Below the pieces are notes generated by a model. That model saw nothing but the letters and a program-made list of their open reading frames with translations, was not told the DNA's origin and ran no database searches. From contig PHFX01000155.1 in assembly GCA_007618135.1 (NCBI GenBank), positions 1 through 64,000 of the forward strand: a stretch of 64,000 nucleotides of DNA. The letters run 5' to 3'. The stretch is from Candidatus Brocadia sp. WS118 (GTDB lineage: Bacteria; Planctomycetota; Brocadiia; Brocadiales; Brocadiaceae). The translations under genes and the position numbers were made by a program. Shown here one piece after another: positions 37,218-45,891 of the stretch. The first letter of the stretch is position 1. Each line of letters begins with the position of its first letter.

Positions 37218-38720
37218 TTAAAGCGCTTCTACCCGGTTCCTTCCTTCTTCTTTTGCCTTATGCAATGCCTTGTTTGCAAGCTTTATCAGGGTTTCCTGTT
37301 CTTTTCCATGCTCCGGGTATGAAGCAATTCCAATGCTCATGGTTATTTTAAGCGTCTGTCCCGATACAATATCATCAAAGTCAGTGACTTCAATAATTCT
37401 CCGAATTGCATCTGCCTTCACGAGGGCTTGTGTTGCGAACAATGCAGGCATAATAATGGCAAATTCTTCGCCGCCGTACCGTGCGACAACATCCGATTTA
37501 CTCACAGAATCACTCAGAACCCTGGCGATTTGTTGCAATAAACGGTCACCTGCCCTATTCCCGTAAGTGTCATTTAAATTTTTGAAATGATCCAAATCCA
37601 GAATAAGGAGGCTAACGTGTTCATTACGTCTTTTTGCCAGGAGCAACTGTTTGTCCAGTATCTCATTGAAGAATCTTCTATTGTATACCCCGGTAAGCTC
37701 GTCTGTTATGTTCTTATGTTTCGCGATATCCAGGAGTTCTAGCCGATGGAGAGACAAAGCAGTCAGCCCCACATAGTTTGATATAAGCCTATGGGTCTTT
37801 TCGTCGTCCCAGCAGCGAATATCTTTTTTTATCAACAGAACGATTCCAAACGTTATCCCGCCTGCTATTAAAGGAATGCATACATAACCACCCTGTTCTT
37901 TTTTGTGGATTACACACTCACAGGAATCATTTTTGGTGATGTCTTTTGTGAAGCATTCCTTGCCTGTTTTCATTACGCGGCATAGAGAGGGGTCAAGGAT
38001 GACTTCGTTCCTGATGAGTTCATTTACCGGCATAGAGGGATCTATGACAGGCACATACAGCATGTTTCTCTCTCTGTCCAGCATTATTGCGGCAACAATA
38101 TCCGGGTCAAAATGTTTTCGTAAGGCTAGAACCATATGCTTAAATACCGCATCCTCGGTTGCCGCATCGTTCATGGTCGTGGAATAGGACATGAAATCCT
38201 CGAGTTCCTTAATGTGTTTATTTCTTTCTTCTTCCGCCCGCTTTCGTTCAGTAATATCTTCTTTAACGGCAACGAAGTGAGTGATGGTACCCTGTGAGTT
38301 CTTTACCGCAGAAATGGATGCAAATTCCCAATAGAGTTCGCCATTCTTTTTCCTGTTACAAAATTCTCCCCGCCACTCCTTCCCCGCAGTAATGGTTTCC
38401 CACATTTGACGGAATTCCTCAGACGATACATTATCGGGTTTTAGGATGCGTGGATTTTTTCCTATGACTTCTTCGGGATGGTAGTCCGTTAACTGAGTGA
38501 ACTTGGGGTTTACGTATTCGATAATGCCACGGTTGTTCGTAATAACAACCGTGCTTGAACTTTGCTCTATGGCGCGGTATAACTTGCGAAGTTCTTCCTC
38601 TGCCCGTTTGCGTTCAATAATTTCAGCTTGCAGGTCTTTGTTTTTCTTTGCCAGTTCTTCAGCGGTGGTAGTTATGTCATTTTTCAGAGATACATCAGTT
38701 ATATTCAAAGCATCTTCCAT
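37218..38720 (-). CDS. PAS-GAF-GGDEF diguanylate cyclase
   Basis: A 500-residue cytoplasmic signalling protein. An N-terminal coiled coil (to about residue 45) leads into a PAS domain with PAC (about 48-165), a GAF-like domain with several cysteines (about 180-325, including DSCECVIHK), and a GGDEF domain (about 335-500). The active loop is RYGGEEF, so it should make c-di-GMP. The inhibitory I-site R-x-x-D, five residues upstream, reads S-K-S-D, so product inhibition is probably lost. It lies three genes downstream of a GEMM-I riboswitch, on the same strand. Confidence 0.93.
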   Translation of the reverse strand: MEDALNITDVSLKNDITTTAEELAKKNKDLQAEIIERKRAEEELRKLYRAIEQSSSTVVITNNRGIIEYVNPKFTQLTDYHPEEVIGKNPRILKPDNVSSEEFRQMWETITAGKEWRGEFCNRKKNGELYWEFASISAVKNSQGTITHFVAVKEDITERKRAEEERNKHIKELEDFMSYSTTMNDAATEDAVFKHMVLALRKHFDPDIVAAIMLDRERNMLYVPVIDPSMPVNELIRNEVILDPSLCRVMKTGKECFTKDITKNDSCECVIHKKEQGGYVCIPLIAGGITFGIVLLIKKDIRCWDDEKTHRLISNYVGLTALSLHRLELLDIAKHKNITDELTGVYNRRFFNEILDKQLLLAKRRNEHVSLLILDLDHFKNLNDTYGNRAGDRLLQQIARVLSDSVSKSDVVARYGGEEFAIIMPALFATQALVKADAIRRIIEVTDFDDIVSGQTLKITMSIGIASYPEHGKEQETLIKLANKALHKAKEEGRNRVEAL

Positions 38721-38879
38721 TCGTTTTTTGTCAAATAAATTCTATTATATCAAGTATATTACTATATCTGAAAAGAATGAGATATGCAATACAGAAAGAG
38801 AGGTATGGTTTGCCCTCTGACTTATCGGGAACAGGTGTAATCTCAAGGTTGCGGCGTCAGCAACTATTTTCATGAAACG

Positions 38880-39833
38880 TCATACCAGCGAACCCCCGCA
38901 ACTGCTTCCAGCCCCTGCCGTGCAACCAAAGCAGTGTGCTCCGGTTGCAATGAAACCATAATTAAATTCCTCAAAAGATTCAATATCCCATATTGTCCTG
39001 AGACGACCCCCAACCGGGATTTCAAGCATCTGATTAAAGTCGCAGTCATAGAGCCGGCCATCCCAACCAACTGAAATAAGCGTCCTGCACATCACAGTAT
39101 CAATCGTCTGCGGGTTAAAGGCGTTAACAAGCAGCTCCCGGTAGCCTTCCGCTTGACCGGTATGTGCAAGGTATTCCCCCCATCGCCTGATGGGCATATT
39201 CACCATGGTATACAAATGATTGAAAACAATGCCGAATTGCTCCCATAGTTTCTTTTTATACTGATTTTCTAACGCCTCCTGAGGCGGTGGAAGGAAAGCT
39301 CCACCAGGGTTATAGACCAGAGTTAAGCTCAATCCGCTTCCTTCAACTCCAAATCCGAGGGCATTGAGTTTTTGTAATGCATCGATGCTCGTGTCGAATA
39401 CGCCACGACCACGCTGTTTATCCACGTTTTCCCTGGAATAACAGGGTAACGAAGCAACCACTTCAACGCAATGATCCCGGAAAAATTTCGCCAGGTCTTC
39501 CTGCCCTTTAACCTGCAAGACGGTGAGATTACATCGGTCCATAACACGACGTCCCAAAGCGCGAACCCGTAGAATCATATACCGGAACGCCGGATGAAGT
39601 TCCGGGGCGCCTCCCGTGAAATCAACGAGATCAATTGACGGCGTATTGGCAAGCAAGACTAGGATACGGTCCACGGTTTTTGTCGACATCATCTCGGTTC
39701 GCTTTGGACCGGCATCTACATGACAGTGAATACAAGCCTGATTGCATAACTTCCCTACGTTTATCTGAAGCGTTTTAAGATTTTTGCGTTTTAATTGGAT
39801 ACCGAAGTGTTTTAATGTATCTTCAAAATTCAT
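38880..39833 (-). CDS. arsS: ArsS-family radical SAM protein (arsenosugar biosynthesis type)
   Basis: A 317-residue radical SAM enzyme. The cluster motif is CNQACIHC (C-x3-C-x2-C, residues about 30-37), and VDFTGGAPELHP and the DUF3641-type C-terminus with DCDFNQML and HCFGCTAGAGSSCGG are characteristic. ArsS joins dimethylarsenate to the 5'-deoxyadenosyl group of SAM. No ArsM or other ars gene is seen in the window, so the substrate is not proven. It begins 8 bp after tlpA, so the two are co-expressed. Confidence 0.87.
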   Translation of the reverse strand: MNFEDTLKHFGIQLKRKNLKTLQINVGKLCNQACIHCHVDAGPKRTEMMSTKTVDRILVLLANTPSIDLVDFTGGAPELHPAFRYMILRVRALGRRVMDRCNLTVLQVKGQEDLAKFFRDHCVEVVASLPCYSRENVDKQRGRGVFDTSIDALQKLNALGFGVEGSGLSLTLVYNPGGAFLPPPQEALENQYKKKLWEQFGIVFNHLYTMVNMPIRRWGEYLAHTGQAEGYRELLVNAFNPQTIDTVMCRTLISVGWDGRLYDCDFNQMLEIPVGGRLRTIWDIESFEEFNYGFIATGAHCFGCTAGAGSSCGGSLV

Positions 39834-39841
39834 CTCTGTTA

Positions 39842-40324
39842 TTATTTTAACAACTTGCTCAGTTCCGCATCCAAATCTTCTTCTGCAATATAACCAACAT
39901 GCGTATTGACAGCTTTGCCGTCTTTCCCGTAAACAATCGTGGTTGGATACGCTTGCAAATTGTATGCAGCACCGATATCGCCTCCGTCAAGGTAGATGGG
40001 ATAATTGACGCCTAATGATTTTATAAACGGCGGGACCACCTCCGGCCCGTTTTCATCAAAGGCAACACCAATAATCTCGAAACCCTTGTCCTTGTATTTC
40101 TTATAAAGATTGATAAAACCTGGCATCTCTTTCCTGCACGGCGGACACCACGTTGCCCACAGATTGAGGACCACCACCTTGCCTTTATTGCTCTGAAGTA
40201 AAGTATTTAATTCCGCAAGTTTTATCTTTTTGACCGTACTTTCTGCGTGAGAAATCGTTGATACAGAACCGATCGAAACAGTTAGAAATAAAATAGGCAT
40301 AAACCAAGATAGTGTTTTGTTCAT
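39842..40324 (-). CDS. tlpA: TlpA-like thioredoxin-fold protein
   Basis: A 160-residue exported thiol-disulfide oxidoreductase. A signal peptide (about 1-27) is followed by a thioredoxin fold with the active site WATWCPPCRKE and the cis-Pro region QAYPTTIVYG. TlpA/ResA proteins keep cysteines reduced outside the membrane, for example for cytochrome c maturation. It lies between the sCache-like gene (82 bp upstream) and arsS (8 bp downstream). Confidence 0.92.
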   Translation of the reverse strand: MNKTLSWFMPILFLTVSIGSVSTISHAESTVKKIKLAELNTLLQSNKGKVVVLNLWATWCPPCRKEMPGFINLYKKYKDKGFEIIGVAFDENGPEVVPPFIKSLGVNYPIYLDGGDIGAAYNLQAYPTTIVYGKDGKAVNTHVGYIAEEDLDAELSKLLK

Positions 40325-40406
40325 GATTTACTCCATTCTGAAAAAAATACCTTAAATGATCAGGCAAGCGATGCTGCAGGAATTATGAGCTCCATAAGCT
40401 GTTTTC

Positions 40407-40976
40407 TTAAGGATAACCGGGATGCTCCCGCTTCGTGGGTTCAGGATATTCCCTTTCAATGATAATCGCCTTCTTCTCCCAGACATCTTTCTTTTCATTA
40501 TAGTTCCAGGTGTAATTTTCTTTTCCATTTACCTTATGGAGGGAAATGCCCTTTTTATCAATCGTGAAATAATTCCTGCTTTTCCCCTGCACAAAAAAAT
40601 CGAGATCGTAGGTCTTACCGTCCTTTCCTTTAAAGTCGGCACAGACAAAATACTCATTCTTTTTTGTCTGCGAGAGTTTTTCACGATGTATCTTGTCGAA
40701 AATGAGCTCCAGTTCTTTTTTTGTATGCTTATCATAGTATAGAAAAAGGCCTTCTTTTGAATTCTTCTGTATGTATTCTTCAGCAAATTTTGCCACATCC
40801 TCAAGGGTTACGATCGATTTCTCTTTCTCTTTGAGTCGCACCATTTGCTCCGGATGATCTGCTGATGCAGTGCACGAGATGTTTGTTTCCAAAGTAATTA
40901 CTAAGATTCCGACATACATCATGAATACGGCCGCAACGGCTGCCAAACCTTTCCTCAGTATTTTATATAAACACAT
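40407..40976 (-). CDS. exported sCache-like sensor or binding protein under riboswitch control
   Basis: A 189-residue protein with a membrane-spanning signal segment (LAAVAAVFMMYVGILVITL) and an extracytoplasmic domain. The stretch VTLEDVAKFAEEYIQ, then YYDKHTKKELELIFDK, then KNYFTIDKKG resembles a single-Cache (sCache_2) fold as in secreted small-molecule binding proteins. No kinase or chemotaxis output domain. The ATG at 40976 is chosen because AAAGGAG lies eight bases before it. A GEMM-I riboswitch ends 24 bp upstream, so expression should follow cyclic dinucleotide level. Function unknown. Confidence 0.75.
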   Translation of the reverse strand: MCLYKILRKGLAAVAAVFMMYVGILVITLETNISCTASADHPEQMVRLKEKEKSIVTLEDVAKFAEEYIQKNSKEGLFLYYDKHTKKELELIFDKIHREKLSQTKKNEYFVCADFKGKDGKTYDLDFFVQGKSRNYFTIDKKGISLHKVNGKENYTWNYNEKKDVWEKKAIIIEREYPEPTKREHPGYP

Positions 40977-40999
40977 TCTTGCTTCTCCTTTCATGTAAA

Positions 41000-41150
41000 G
41001 AAAAAAGCCTTACTGCAAAGATATTCATTGAAACCTCTTTGGCAGTAAGGCTGTCTTTTTATCAGATGTAGGGGCGTATAGCAATACGCCCCTACAAAAG
41101 ACCCTTATACTTTGCGTCCCCCGATCGCTCAGGGTTTGCCTTTTTCGAAA
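41000..41150 (-). promoter_or_regulatory. GEMM-I riboswitch (c-di-GMP-I class) with terminator platform
   Basis: Minus-strand sequence shows the GEMM core: AAAGGCAAACC, the hairpin CCCTGA-GCGA-TCGGGG closed by a GNRA tetraloop, then GGGACGCAAAG (41120-41110). The second arm is TAAGGGTCTTTT...AAAAGACAGCCTTA ending CTGCC, the same layout as Geobacter-type members (ACGGGTCT...AGACAGCCGGG). The 3' strand AGCCTTACTGCCAAAGA (41052-41036) can instead pair with TCTTTGCAGTAAGGCT (41021-41006), followed by TTTTTTC: an intrinsic terminator. Ligand binding would hold the 3' strand and permit transcription (an ON switch). It controls the gene at 40976. Ligand could be c-di-GMP or 3',3'-cGAMP. Confidence 0.9.
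41067..41096. repeat. GTAGGGGCG palindrome inside the riboswitch
   Basis: TGTAGGGGCGTA and TACGCCCCTACA form a perfect 12-bp stem with a six-base loop. It lies at the tip of the second aptamer arm and matches the core palindrome of the MITEs at 413, 41232 and 48327. Confidence 0.85.
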
Positions 41151-41231
41151 TGTATTAATATCACCTATGTATATAAACTTGTACAGCAATTTATGTCAAG
41201 CAAAAAGTACTGGTTCAAACATAAATAGATC

Positions 41232-41381
41232 GTAACAATTTAGTTTTTTGAAAAAGTAGGGGCGAAGCATTTGCTGGCTTGTGTATGAACACATGTATAC
41301 CAACGATAGCAAATGCTTCGCCCCTACCCTGCGCGATAAACATCACCAGTATTTGATTATTTCAAAAAACTAAATTGTTAC
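41232..41381. mobile_element. MITE copy with 8-bp target duplication
   Basis: A 150-bp element with ends GTAACAATTTAG and CTAAATTGTTAC, internal palindrome GTAGGGGCGAAGCATTTGC / GCAAATGCTTCGCCCCTAC, and AATAGATC repeated directly on both sides. It lies between the riboswitch and hemC, divergent genes, so it could carry or disturb promoter elements. Confidence 0.92.
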
Positions 41382-41547
41382 AATAGATCAAATTTATTTT
41401 CACACGCCTGCTACCAAAAATACTCCTCTATAACCAGCGTATTGGCTGACAAAGTAGTTTGACACCTCTGGCATATTATGATATTATCGAAAACGGTTAT
41501 TCGCATTAATTCATCAATATTTTTATCATTCAGGGAGAGAATCTGCA

Positions 41548-42504
41548 TTGGTAAAGGAAAAACAAATTGTCGTGGGTTCAAGGGGAAGTAAACTTGCATT
41601 AATACAAACAAATTGGGTTATATCTGAGTTGAAAAGGTTAAATCCAGGAATTGAATTTCACATCGAAAAAATATCTACCAAAGGTGACAAAATAACCGAT
41701 GCACCCTTATCACGCCTGGGAGGGGTCGGTTTATTTACCAAGGAGCTGGAGACGGCGTTAATGAAGGGCAAGATTGACCTTGCCGTCCACAGCGCCAAAG
41801 ACGTGCCAACGGAGCTGAACGAAGGGTTAATGATCGGCGCAACACCCAAGCGTGAAGACCCCCATGACGCCCTGATCAGTAACAACAACGCCAATTTGGA
41901 AAAACTGCCTGATACTGCGCGCATTGGCACCAGCAGCCTTCGAAGAAGGGCGCAATTACTTGCTTTCAGGCCTGATTTCAAAATCTTGGACCTGCGCGGC
42001 AATTTGGATACCAGGCTTAAAAAACTCGAAACAGACGATCTGGATGCGATTGTTGTGGCCCATGCCGGATTACGAAGAATGGGCTATACAGGACCGATCA
42101 GCCAGATCATACCGTTTGATATTATGCTTCCGGCGGTAGGACAAGGTTCACTGTGTATTGAAATCCGAAGAAATGACGAACGGATTTTTAAAATCGTTTC
42201 TGGTCTTAACGACACGCAGACCAGAATTGCCATAGAAGCAGAACGGGCTCTTCTGGCGAGACTGCAAGGCGGGTGCCAGGTGCCTATTGGAGCATATGCA
42301 CAGATACAAAATAATCAAGTATTCCTAGAGGCGATCATCTGTACCGTGGACGGTGGCCATGCCATCCGGGACAGCCACAGCGGCCCTGCCACTCAGGCTG
42401 CAAAGCTAGGAGAAGAACTTGCCCAGAGAATGCTGGAAAGCGGCGGCAAGCGGATCCTCCATGAAATTCGTCAGGAATTTCAGGCACGCGTTGATCATAT
42501 ATAA
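41548..42504 (+). CDS. hemC: porphobilinogen deaminase (hydroxymethylbilane synthase)
   Basis: Builds the linear tetrapyrrole hydroxymethylbilane for heme, which is in great demand in anammox cells rich in c-type cytochromes. The 318-residue protein has GSRGSKLALIQT, HSAKDVPTEL (catalytic Asp), GTSSLRRRAQL and the dipyrromethane-binding Cys243 in LQGGCQVPIGA. Initiates at TTG, 15 bases or fewer after AGGGAGAG. Length is normal. It stands alone, ending at the terminator at 42572-42608. Confidence 0.97.
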   Translation: MVKEKQIVVGSRGSKLALIQTNWVISELKRLNPGIEFHIEKISTKGDKITDAPLSRLGGVGLFTKELETALMKGKIDLAVHSAKDVPTELNEGLMIGATPKREDPHDALISNNNANLEKLPDTARIGTSSLRRRAQLLAFRPDFKILDLRGNLDTRLKKLETDDLDAIVVAHAGLRRMGYTGPISQIIPFDIMLPAVGQGSLCIEIRRNDERIFKIVSGLNDTQTRIAIEAERALLARLQGGCQVPIGAYAQIQNNQVFLEAIICTVDGGHAIRDSHSGPATQAAKLGEELAQRMLESGGKRILHEIRQEFQARVDHI

Positions 42505-42571
42505 AGCACAACTTATTTCGAAAGCGGTTAGCGGTGCGGTCCCAAATTGATTTCCTGCCTTCGACCAAATA

Positions 42572-42608
42572 AAAAAAGCCCATGACGAACAAAGTCATGG
42601 GCTTTTTT
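42572..42608. terminator. bidirectional intrinsic terminator
   Basis: AAAAAAGCCCATGAC / GTCATGGGCTTTTTT, perfect 15-bp stem with a seven-base loop, between the convergent hemC and HAO-like genes. Confidence 0.93.
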
Positions 42609-42650
42609 CTTATGAAGCTGTCTTATCTTTTTACAGACGTTCTACATCTG

Positions 42651-44261
42651 CTATTTTGTCAGACTAACTTTCTCGATACGTCCTTCCCGGCGCAATCTGG
42701 CTGCCTCTGACTGAATTTTTGTAAACTCCATCATCATCGGCGCCTGACCCCACCACCAGGATACGTCCTGCTGGACGTGGGCAGTGCCTTTGTAACCCTG
42801 GAGTTTATACCAGAACCATAACCGGTTGTACATGTTCTCGATATTGGACGGATTATCTTGCTGTTGTAAGAACATACCATACACACCAAGAATTGGACCT
42901 ACTACCGGGAATTTGCCCTTCAAGGTCTTAAAGGCATTATAAATCGGCTCTCCAAGGAATGCCGGACTCAGCTGCTTCTCAATCCCGTCGCTTAAAGGAT
43001 ATGGATCCCTATCCGCAGCGCTGGGATAGAGGTAACCGTCGGCAATCAAGTCTTCAACAATCTTCTGTGCCCTGTCTGCCAGGGTATGTGCCTGGAACAT
43101 GAACTCATCCAATGATTTCAGATAGGTATCGGCAAAACGGTCACTATGGCATTTTGCGCAGACCTCTAACCAGTACGACCTCTTGGCAACATTTTCTTCC
43201 GAGTAGATATCGATTTTATCACCAATAATCTTAATGCCGTAAGGATAATCCTTCAGGGAAGACGTATATTCCAGATTCTTCGGCGGTATCGTACCCATAC
43301 GCCAGATACCCTTCATAACCGGATTGTGAATAAACCTGCCATGCTTTTCATACATGTGGCAGAACTGACATGTTGGGGTGCGATAGTCCTTTCCGGGTCT
43401 TACTTCAGACAATGGCCGGTTGAAATCAAAATGCTCTTCTTCCTTATGATAGATCACCCCATGCTTTGACTCGCCATAAGATTCAGCATCAGGATGGTCA
43501 GGACCCATGTGACAGGTAATACAGGCCTCTGGCTGTCTGCCTTCGGCGGCACTGAACTTATGTCGTGTATGACATACATCGCATTTCTCGGCTCCGGAAT
43601 GGCACAAATCACAGCCGTGCTGTCCGTACAAATACCCTCTTCGCGCAGCCTCTGCATACCATGGCACGATGGTATTTGCCTCCCACGACTGGATGTGATT
43701 GGGACGTCCCACTTCTCTCTCGCGCAGGAAATCATCGAACTGCGGCCTGTGGCATTCACCGCACACCTCGCCGGTGGGCATCCTGATCTGTTTCTTTTTT
43801 GTGTCAGCATGACAATCGAAACAATGTACTTCATTTAAAATCCTGTTAGTGCGTTTTTCAATTTCTGCCGTTCGTGCAGACAGATAGGGAGTGCTTTTAG
43901 GATTTTTATGGCCAGAACTTCTCCAGTCTCTCACAACACCCGGTGTCGCTTCCTCATGGCATGTTACGCATAAATCCCTTCGCTCTTTTTCGATAAAAAT
44001 AGAATGGTCCAGGTTTTTCATGGGTTCATAATGCCGGTTGGGCTGCCAGTACATATCCAGCATCTGCGGCTTGAAATAGTCTTTAAAAGGACCTGAACCC
44101 TCTTTCATTCCAACGTTATCTTTGTAAACAGCCCGGTACCAGTCGGGCGTCCCCTCATACAGATCTGGTGGCGTTTCCTTCTTGGGTGGTTGTTCGGCTG
44201 CCCACGCCACAGAAGTAAACAGCATCGCAGACAAACACAACCCTATTCCAAATTTTTTCAT
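42651..44261 (-). CDS. octaheme hydroxylamine-oxidoreductase-like cytochrome c
   Basis: A 536-residue exported multiheme protein. A signal peptide ends near AWA. Eight CxxCH motifs have first Cys at about residues 98, 147, 167, 217, 227, 247, 298 and 368, the HAO pattern, followed by a long helical C-terminal domain (to TKIQSEAARLRREGRIEK). HAO-family proteins of anammox bacteria oxidise hydroxylamine to NO, oxidise hydrazine to N2, or work in the reductive direction; a P460-type catalytic heme needs a cross-linking Tyr from the C-terminal region. In the tail motif AHVQQDVSWWWG I cannot confirm such a Tyr (candidates at about 485 and 490). ATG at 44261 follows GGAGGTG. Third gene of a three-gene operon. 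Confidence 0.93.
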   Translation of the reverse strand: MKKFGIGLCLSAMLFTSVAWAAEQPPKKETPPDLYEGTPDWYRAVYKDNVGMKEGSGPFKDYFKPQMLDMYWQPNRHYEPMKNLDHSIFIEKERRDLCVTCHEEATPGVVRDWRSSGHKNPKSTPYLSARTAEIEKRTNRILNEVHCFDCHADTKKKQIRMPTGEVCGECHRPQFDDFLREREVGRPNHIQSWEANTIVPWYAEAARRGYLYGQHGCDLCHSGAEKCDVCHTRHKFSAAEGRQPEACITCHMGPDHPDAESYGESKHGVIYHKEEEHFDFNRPLSEVRPGKDYRTPTCQFCHMYEKHGRFIHNPVMKGIWRMGTIPPKNLEYTSSLKDYPYGIKIIGDKIDIYSEENVAKRSYWLEVCAKCHSDRFADTYLKSLDEFMFQAHTLADRAQKIVEDLIADGYLYPSAADRDPYPLSDGIEKQLSPAFLGEPIYNAFKTLKGKFPVVGPILGVYGMFLQQQDNPSNIENMYNRLWFWYKLQGYKGTAHVQQDVSWWWGQAPMMMEFTKIQSEAARLRREGRIEKVSLTK

Positions 44262-44292
44262 TTCATTCACCTCCATAGGTATTAGATGCTAT

Positions 44293-45075
44293 TTATTTTT
44301 TCGTTTCTTCTGGTTTAATGAGTGACATTACATAATACGTCAAGCACCATCTTTCTTCGTCGGTAAGTTCCTTGGCAAATGATGGCATGGGAGTACCGTT
44401 CAATCCTGTGGTAAATCTCAGATAAACATCCTGAGCAGAATTTCCGCCTTTAAACTTTCCCGTAGTGAAATCAAACGGTTTTATCGGAAATCCAAAATCA
44501 TCTTCCTGTTCAGCTGCGCTGGGACCGTCTCCCCGACCCTCAACGCCATGACACTTCCAGCACTCCAGTTTTTCTTCGTAAATTTTCTTTCCCTCTGTAA
44601 GTGCCCTTTCTGTGGGACGGAGCGGCAAACCAACCGTCACCGGTGCATCGGGTTTCCTGACTTCAAATGCCTCAGAAAAACTCTTCAGGACAGGAATTAC
44701 CGACACCCGTTGTTCTTCCGTCAGAATATCCCACGGAATCATGGTAGAATTCGGCACCCCATAAGAAATCGTACGGTAAATATCCTCGTCTGTAGGAAGT
44801 GAACCGCTCGGGGTCGTTCTGAATTTATAAGCACCTCTGGTAAAATCACGTGGTTTAGGAAGCATCGACCTCGCAAGAGGCCCGTCTCCCTTACCCTCTT
44901 CGCCATGACAGGGGCTACAATACTTTTTATAGGTATCCTTACCTAACTCGGTAACCTCTGTTGGTATATTAACTGCGCTGGCGGTCATTGGCGCTATACT
45001 CAACATCAAAGCTGCGCTTGTTACCGCCGTAGCACACCAAAAGCCAACCTTATCCAATAAGACCTTAGGTTTCAT
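44293..45075 (-). CDS. diheme cytochrome c
   Basis: A 260-residue exported protein with a signal peptide ending near ASA and two cytochrome c domains: CSPCHGEEGKGDGPLARSM (heme 1, Cys at about 53) and CWKCHGVEGRGDGPSA (heme 2, Cys at about 172), each with a later Met ligand candidate (STMIPW, GTPMPSF). The start at 45075 is chosen for its AGGAGG; an in-frame upstream start exists. Directly upstream of the HAO-like gene, it probably shuttles electrons to or from it outside the membrane. Confidence 0.93.
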   Translation of the reverse strand: MKPKVLLDKVGFWCATAVTSAALMLSIAPMTASAVNIPTEVTELGKDTYKKYCSPCHGEEGKGDGPLARSMLPKPRDFTRGAYKFRTTPSGSLPTDEDIYRTISYGVPNSTMIPWDILTEEQRVSVIPVLKSFSEAFEVRKPDAPVTVGLPLRPTERALTEGKKIYEEKLECWKCHGVEGRGDGPSAAEQEDDFGFPIKPFDFTTGKFKGGNSAQDVYLRFTTGLNGTPMPSFAKELTDEERWCLTYYVMSLIKPEETKK

Positions 45076-45153
45076 ATCGCCTATCCTCCTTTCCAATTGC
45101 CATTGTATAAACTCAACCAATTTATTCCAACTAATACACGTATTATCCCATTT

Positions 45154-45891
45154 CTAATTCTGGGAATAAACAAACTCTATCGTCGTAGTTTCTTTAGGGC
45201 GGACCGTTACCTCCTTTTCTAAATTTCCTAACTCTTCATGCCATACCTGGAATGTATAGGTTCCGGGCGGGATATCACAAATTTCAAAATAGCCGTTTCT
45301 GTCTGTCGTATCAAAATAGGGGTGGTCAAGAACGACAATCCATGCGTACGCGTTTTTATGAAGATCGCACGTTAACTTAATGATCTCCGGGTAATCGAAT
45401 GTTTTTGATATTCTCTGTTTGTACGTGGTGCCAAGATTGAAAGGCTGATTCCTAGCTGACCTAGTATGAATATTATGCATCTGTTCGTCGCCATTTAAGA
45501 AATCAACGGTTGTGCCTGATACTATCGCGATTGTATGAGGAATGAAATTATTATTTTGCTGGTCTATTATCGGATGGACAGGAGGTATTATCGTTTTTTT
45601 CCCCTGGGTAATATCCTTGAGAGAAACAACGGCGTTTTTTAACCCGTTATTTACCTTGCTGAAGACAAGTTTTTCAGAGTTAAGTTTCGAGGTATCTGAT
45701 AATTCCCAACCACGATAGAGATTTAATCCCACAGCAGCCAACTCACCCATGTATTTAACGTTGCCAATAATAGTACCACCATCTGGAACTTCTATCTCAG
45801 AATATTTGTTATCCGCTAGTATATCTTTTGAAGATATTAAATTACAACATAAAAATGCAAAAAGGATACTAAGTATGTATATCAGTTTCAT
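45154..45891 (-). CDS. exported cupredoxin-like protein with Cna/regulatory-type C-terminal domain
   Basis: A 245-residue protein with a signal peptide. The middle domain has FLNGDEQMHNIHT (His139, His142) and KLTCDLHKNAYAWIVV (Cys175, His178), a pattern like type 1 copper sites and the methylamine-utilisation/plastocyanin-like family. The last 60 residues (TTDRNGYFEICDIPPGTYTF onward) look like a carboxypeptidase-regulatory Ig-like domain. First gene in the operon with the diheme and octaheme cytochromes, so an electron-transfer or copper-linked role is plausible. GGAGGG precedes the ATG. Confidence 0.8.
   Translation of the reverse strand: MKLIYILSILFAFLCCNLISSKDILADNKYSEIEVPDGGTIIGNVKYMGELAAVGLNLYRGWELSDTSKLNSEKLVFSKVNNGLKNAVVSLKDITQGKKTIIPPVHPIIDQQNNNFIPHTIAIVSGTTVDFLNGDEQMHNIHTRSARNQPFNLGTTYKQRISKTFDYPEIIKLTCDLHKNAYAWIVVLDHPYFDTTDRNGYFEICDIPPGTYTFQVWHEELGNLEKEVTVRPKETTTIEFVYSQN

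Noticed and set aside
41051-41096. Treating the hairpin as just another intergenic repeat
   Set aside because: Flanking GGCAAACC, GGGACGCAAAG and the GTCTTTT/AAAAGAC stem make it part of a GEMM-I aptamer.
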